64,000 nucleotides of DNA. Origin: Rhizomys pruinosus (taxonomy: Eukaryota > Chordata > Mammalia > Rodentia > Spalacidae). The position numbers were made by a program, and so were the translations under genes. The stretch lies in NCBI GenBank assembly GCA_009823505.1, contig VZQC01008777.1, forward strand, positions 1,459,482-1,523,481, given 5' to 3'. The notes below the pieces were generated by a model. It saw nothing but the letters and a program-made list of their open reading frames with translations. It made no database searches and was not told the origin of the DNA. Of this stretch, positions 59,511 through 64,000 are shown one piece after another (position 1 is the stretch's first letter; every line of letters begins with the position of its first letter).

Positions 59511-60297
59511 CAGCTGGATGGTGGACTCTTGTGTTGTGTGGGTTTGGGCACAACTGCTTGCAAATTGGTTTTACATGAAGGATGCTTGTACTCATAAATT
59601 ATTACTTATTGTTAAAAATGAAAAAAAATAAAGAAGTAATAGAAAAAATATATCTTATTCTGAAAGGGGTGGCCTCTGAAGCTGAAGAGGAAATGGTCAT
59701 CTTTATAAAATAGTCCTGATTGTTTTCTCTCCTGAGTGTTTCCTTTTATCTGATATTTTTTCACTTTTGCACTTGTTACTGACTCTTTCTCCTATTTACT
59801 GGAATACCATCTCCATGAGAGGCTGAACCTTCATGAGAGGCTGAACCTTTTTTTTTTCATGTAGAGTGATGGACCCCAGTTCACATTGCTATGGTCAACT
59901 GCATCTATAAATGGTAGGGAATCTGTACCTGAAATGTATGTGTAGCCCAAGAAAGAAATGCATGAAGAGGAGCCTGCCCACATTCCACTGTCCTTGGGGT
60001 CTCTCCTGCCCTTTCATTCCCCTAAATTTCCCTGTCTTCTGTAGGATTTTTCTTAGTTTGTAACCAGTGATGCATGAGCAAGCCCTTGCCTTTCCTAAGC
60101 TTCATTATATTCATTTTTAGAATCAGAGGACTAGCAATGAATGTATCATCAGGGGCCGCATCTATCTATAAAGGTTAAAATTAAATGGATAATACATATT
60201 TAAATCTCTTTAAACTAAGTACTGTGCACATTTAAAACACATCTAACATAATCTTTAAATTTTCAGTACTCTTTTTCTTTTTATTATTTTAAAAAAT

Positions 60298-60520
60298 ATT
60301 TTATTTGCTATTTTTATTTCATGTTTATGAGTGTAGTGCTTGCATGTGTGTGAGTGCATGTGTTATGCAATGGTCAGGTTGTTAGAAGACTTCATCAGAT
60401 CCCCTGAAACTGGAGCTATGGACTGTTGTTACCATCTGATTGCTGGTAGCAACTGCTGAAGCCAGTTCTTCTATAGGAGCAGCCAGTACTCTTAACCACT
60501 GAGCCATCTCTCCATACCCT
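60298..60520 (-). repeat. B2-type SINE
   Basis: Clean counterpart of 22,340-22,577 and 45,014-45,175, ending 'accactgagccatctctccat'. Confidence 0.87.
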
Positions 60521-60905
60521 TTTATTCTCTTTTTATGTGTATGGGTGTTTCATGTAAGGGTGTGTGTGTACATTTCTGCATGTGCGTATATGTATATATG
60601 TGTATGTGGAGGCAAGAAGGTGGTATCAACAATCTTCTTTTATAGCTCCTCTACCTTATCTCTGAATTGAGGTTGCTGTTATGCCTATCAAACATTTACA
60701 TTGGTCCTGGGCCCCCAACCACATGTCGTCAGTTATTAAAGAACAGACAGGCAAGAGGACTTGTTTGTATAATGTTCCAGCCAAGGTGGTTTGACTCAAG
60801 AACCTAATCTCTGTACTGTGCTAGTTTAAATTGCATTAAGTAGCCTATGGGAACCTGAAAACTATAACTTATCTCCATGTTAGAGAAGTTCTGTATTTCT
60901 TCTTT

Positions 60906-61118
60906 TTAAAAATATTTTGATTGTTTCTATTTATTTATTTTTATGTGTATGAGTTTATTCCTTGCATGCATTTGTGTCATGCAGTGCTGGCTTCCTTGGA
61001 ACTGTGATCCTGGAGCTGTGGACCATTGTTATCTACTATGTGGATTCTGGGAATCAAATCTGGGTCATCTCCAAGAGCAGACAGTGGTCTTAACTGCTGA
61101 GCCATCTCTCCAGCCCCT
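60906..61118 (-). repeat. B2/B3-type SINE
   Basis: Clean counterpart of 22,966-23,181 and 45,553-45,777. Confidence 0.9.
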
Positions 61119-62121
61119 ATTTTTATTTTTTTATGTGTATGAGTGTATTGGCTGCCTGTCATGTAATGAATGTGCATGTCAGAAGAGGGTGTCTCATGAG
61201 TTTTAACTCGTGAAAGAATTTCCAAGGCTTTTTAGTTTACAAAAGAGGCAGAACTAATTCAGAGAGTATAAATCACCTGATCATGTTTACAGAAATTGTG
61301 TGTTTTATGACTTTAGAGTGTGTTTTTATTCATCTTTACAAACTGCCTCTTCCAAATGTTCCTAAGCAAGTTAACCAGAGAGATGGTGAGTTGCTTCATG
61401 CAAAGCTATCCACTCAACATGTGGCAAAGTCTCTTGACTCCTAGTTTAGCAAATTTTTATATTACATCTTGCTGCCTCCCTTTCTTATCAAGTTGTAATG
61501 AGCTCTATTCTGTTTTAATGAGTATGTTAATGTGTTAGTGTTGGTCTCAGCCTGACCTTGTATTTGTTTGTCTTTGATGCTCTGTTTCTATTTAAACTGT
61601 GAGCTCTTGGGAGGTGAAAAGATGCCAATTTAACCATCCCCTTGCCTTGTGCTCCTGAAGGCTTGAACACTATTTGCTGAAGATAATGATGATGGACTAG
61701 GCTAATAATGTTTCCCTTCTTCTCTAGGGGAATGTATTATTTTGCTTTTGGATTTCTCTTGTCATCCATCTTTCAAGATTCTTCTAAAGGCCAGGAAATG
61801 GAATCAACTTTTTCTATCAACAACTTTTCTCACCAGAATTCTGAATTTTCCTCAGATTTGTAAAGGGAAACAGAAGTGTGAAACCCAGAGATAGTGAGGA
61901 GTGGAGCTGTCATTTTATATTTGTTTTCCAGGACACTGCTGAGCATAGCAATATAAATGGCAAATGCCACATTGCATTTGCAGAAGAGCAGGTGGCACTT
62001 GCAGCAGGGGAATTGGGAGGGTGTAGAATACATAGGAAGTAAAAACAACAACAGAGGCATGGAAATGGAGGAGGTGGCTGAACACCATGCCTAACACTTT
62101 CCCTACAGAAATACAGAACTT
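61119..62121. other. Single-copy core of block B copy 3
   Basis: Matches 23,182-24,190 and 45,778-46,796, with the ~500-bp identical core at about 61,183-61,684. No gene seen. Confidence 0.6.
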
Positions 62122-62124
62122 CTG

Positions 62125-62318
62125 GGGCTGAAGACGTTGGTTGGCAGTTAAGAGTACTGGCTGCTCTTGCAAAAGACATGGGTTGGATTCTTATCACCCA
62201 CATGGTGGCTAACAACCATCTGTAACTGCAGTTCCAGGGGATTCAACACCCTATTCTGACACCCACATGCATTACATGACAGGCAGCCAATACACTCATA
62301 CACATAAAAAATATAAAA
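62125..62318 (+). repeat. B2/B3-type SINE, first of two adjacent
   Basis: Clean counterpart of 24,192-24,388. Confidence 0.87.
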
Positions 62319-62321
62319 ATA

Positions 62322-62530
62322 AGGGCTGGAGAGATGGCTCAGCAGTTAAGACCACTGGCTGCTCTTGGAGATGGCCCAGATTTGAATCCCAGAATCCACA
62401 TAGTGGATAACATAATGGTCCATAGCTCCAGGACCCCAGTTCCAAGCATCCCAGAACTGCATGACACAAATGCACATACATACATGCAAGGAATAAACTC
62501 ATACACATAAAAATGAATAAATAAAAACAA
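62322..62530 (+). repeat. B2/B3-type SINE, second of two adjacent
   Basis: Clean counterpart of 24,391-24,620, with a normal 'gggctggagagatggctcag' head. Confidence 0.9.
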
Positions 62531-62824
62531 TCAAGATGTTTTTAAAAAGAAGAAATACAGAACTTCTCTAACATGGAGATAAGTTATAGTTTCCAGGTTC
62601 CCATAGGCTACTTAATGCAATTTCAACTAGCACAGTACAGAGATTAGGTTCTTGAGCCAAACCACCTTGGCTGGAACCTTGTACCAACAAATCACACCTA
62701 AGGATCTATCTGATTGAGTTATTGTGCAGACTAACACACAAAGTTTCTCAAAAGTGTCTTTCCCAGGTTAAGCCCTCAGTAAGCTTTAGTTGTTACTAAG
62801 CTCTTACATTTACTTGATTCTTTT

Positions 62825-63016
62825 AAAAATATTTTATTTAGTTTTTTTATTTTTTATTTTGGGGGTATGAATGTATTGCTTCATGTAAATGAGGGCATGG
62901 AATGCACTGGAATTGGAGTTCAGATGGTTGCTAGCCATCATATAGGCACCAGAATTAACTCAGGTCCAGTGCAAGAACAGACAGTGCTCTTAGCAGCTGA
63001 GCCAGCTCTCCAGCCC
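62825..63016 (-). repeat. B2/B3-type SINE
   Basis: Clean counterpart of 24,905-25,097, ending 'gagccagctctccagccc'. Confidence 0.83.
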
Positions 63017-63519
63017 TAAGGTTTGATTCTTATGAAGGGATTTTCCCAGGTTCTAGACAAAAATAAAAAGAAAGCTTGAGTGGCCAAAACACTGATGTTG
63101 GGAACACCCTTCAAAAGGGTGGGACAGTTAGCTATGGCAGTTCCCAAAGTACTCATTGTGGATAACTAGTTTTCCAATAATATCTAACCTCTATGTATTG
63201 AGACATAAGAAATTACCAAATTACATAGTACAAAAATAAGACATAATCACCAATTAACACATAATCATTAAGCCATTTATGATATTAATTACTGATAGCC
63301 TAAGGGACCTGAGTGGATTAGAGAAGGGAAAATATGAATGTGTGGTAATCACTGAGTGTGTTTGAAGTATTATATGTTTTTATGGTTTTATAGATTACTG
63401 AAAGTAGCATTAAGTTCCTTCATAAAGAACACATGTATATTTATATAGGTATAAGAGCATGGAAAATCAGATTAATTCCACAAGAGAAGGATTAAAAAAT
63501 GAGCTTTAAAATATACAGG

Positions 63520-63785
63520 GTTGGGGCTGGAGAGATGGCCTAGCGGTTAAGAGCACCGACCGCTCTTACAGAGGACCTGGGTTTGATCCCCAGCACCCAC
63601 ATGGCGGCCAAAAACCGTCTGAAACTCCAATTCCAGGAGAGCTCCAGTTCCAGGGGAATCCGACACCCTCTTTTGACCTCCGCGGCATTGCACGACATGG
63701 GTGCACAAACCTGCATGCAGACAGTACATTCATACACATACAGAAATAAATAAAATAAAAAAAAATAAAAAAAATAAAATGTACA
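63520..63785 (+). repeat. B2-type SINE with (TAAA)n tail
   Basis: Clean full-length B2-type SINE with box A (tggcctagcgg) and box B (ggtttgatcc) regions and the duplicated middle segment. Counterpart of 25,603-25,858 and 48,202-48,466. Confidence 0.94.
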
Positions 63786-64000
63786 GGGTTACCATTTTCT
63801 GAGTAAAAACCCCTAATCCTAACAGGAAGTATAATGTAAAACTATTTCTCATAATACTTGTAAGTTTCTGAGGTCTTCAAGCCAAATATTAGGTTCAAAA
63901 ATAGAAGGATTCACTGGGAGTTGTTGTAGCCACAAATGTTTATCAAAGCTAAAGATATATATTACAGTAGTGCTCATTGGAGCTAAAGGGTATATATTAT

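Larger units (their letters stand above)
59511..64000 (+). repeat. Duplicated block B, copy 3 (continues beyond the window)
   Basis: Third copy of 21,557 to about 26,095. Its SINEs are the cleanest of the three copies, close to consensus with normal spacing. Copies 1 and 2 look like noisy versions of it. It is cut by the window end. Confidence 0.96.

Noticed and set aside
21557..64000. Three direct copies considered as a CRISPR-like or satellite array
   Set aside because: Units are about 11 kb of mixed unique and interspersed-repeat DNA from a rodent genome, with boundaries at Ns. Not an array.

Overview
This window is rodent nuclear DNA with no intact host gene. The SINE families point to a muroid rodent: B1 copies, many tRNA-derived B2-type copies and one B4-like copy. 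The B2 subtype has a box A around 'ggcctagcggttaagag' and a 'gcacgacacgggtgcac' tail, which looks cricetid (vole or hamster-like) rather than house mouse or rat; that last step is inference. Open frames are short. They come from SINEs, LINE-1 (L1) fragments, simple repeats or chance.

Layout. (1) 1-9.4 kb: AT-rich intergenic DNA with B2, B1 and B4 copies, a tandem B2 pair and microsatellites. (2) 9.4-14.8 kb: a degraded plus-strand L1 with recognisable ORF1 and ORF2 and a B1 inserted in ORF1. (3) 14.8-17.7 kb: L1 3' flank with a possible solo LTR. (4) 17.7-21.7 kb: a spacer with SINEs, an L1 3' end and retrovirus-like debris. (5) 21.56-33.37 kb: block 'B', first copy. It is followed by a single N at 33,370.

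From there the window repeats itself. 33,371-44,838 is a second copy of 11,830-17,690 (block 'A'), carrying an extra 5.6-kb minus-strand L1 with an 11-bp target-site duplication. 45,014-55,888 is a second copy of block B, joined to A without most of the spacer. 55,889-59,509 is single-copy. A second N is at 59,510, and 59,511-64,000 is the start of a third copy of block B.

The copies are identical or nearly so across long single-copy stretches. They differ by dense one-base indels and homopolymer runs, mostly inside SINEs, L1s and low-complexity DNA. That pattern, with copy boundaries lying exactly on Ns, suggests overlapping haplotype or duplicate contigs of one locus laid end to end, with poorly polished repeats. 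A genuine very recent duplication is not excluded. The best biological signal is the L1 insertion present in one A copy and absent, as a clean empty site, from the other. I found no convincing new gene system.
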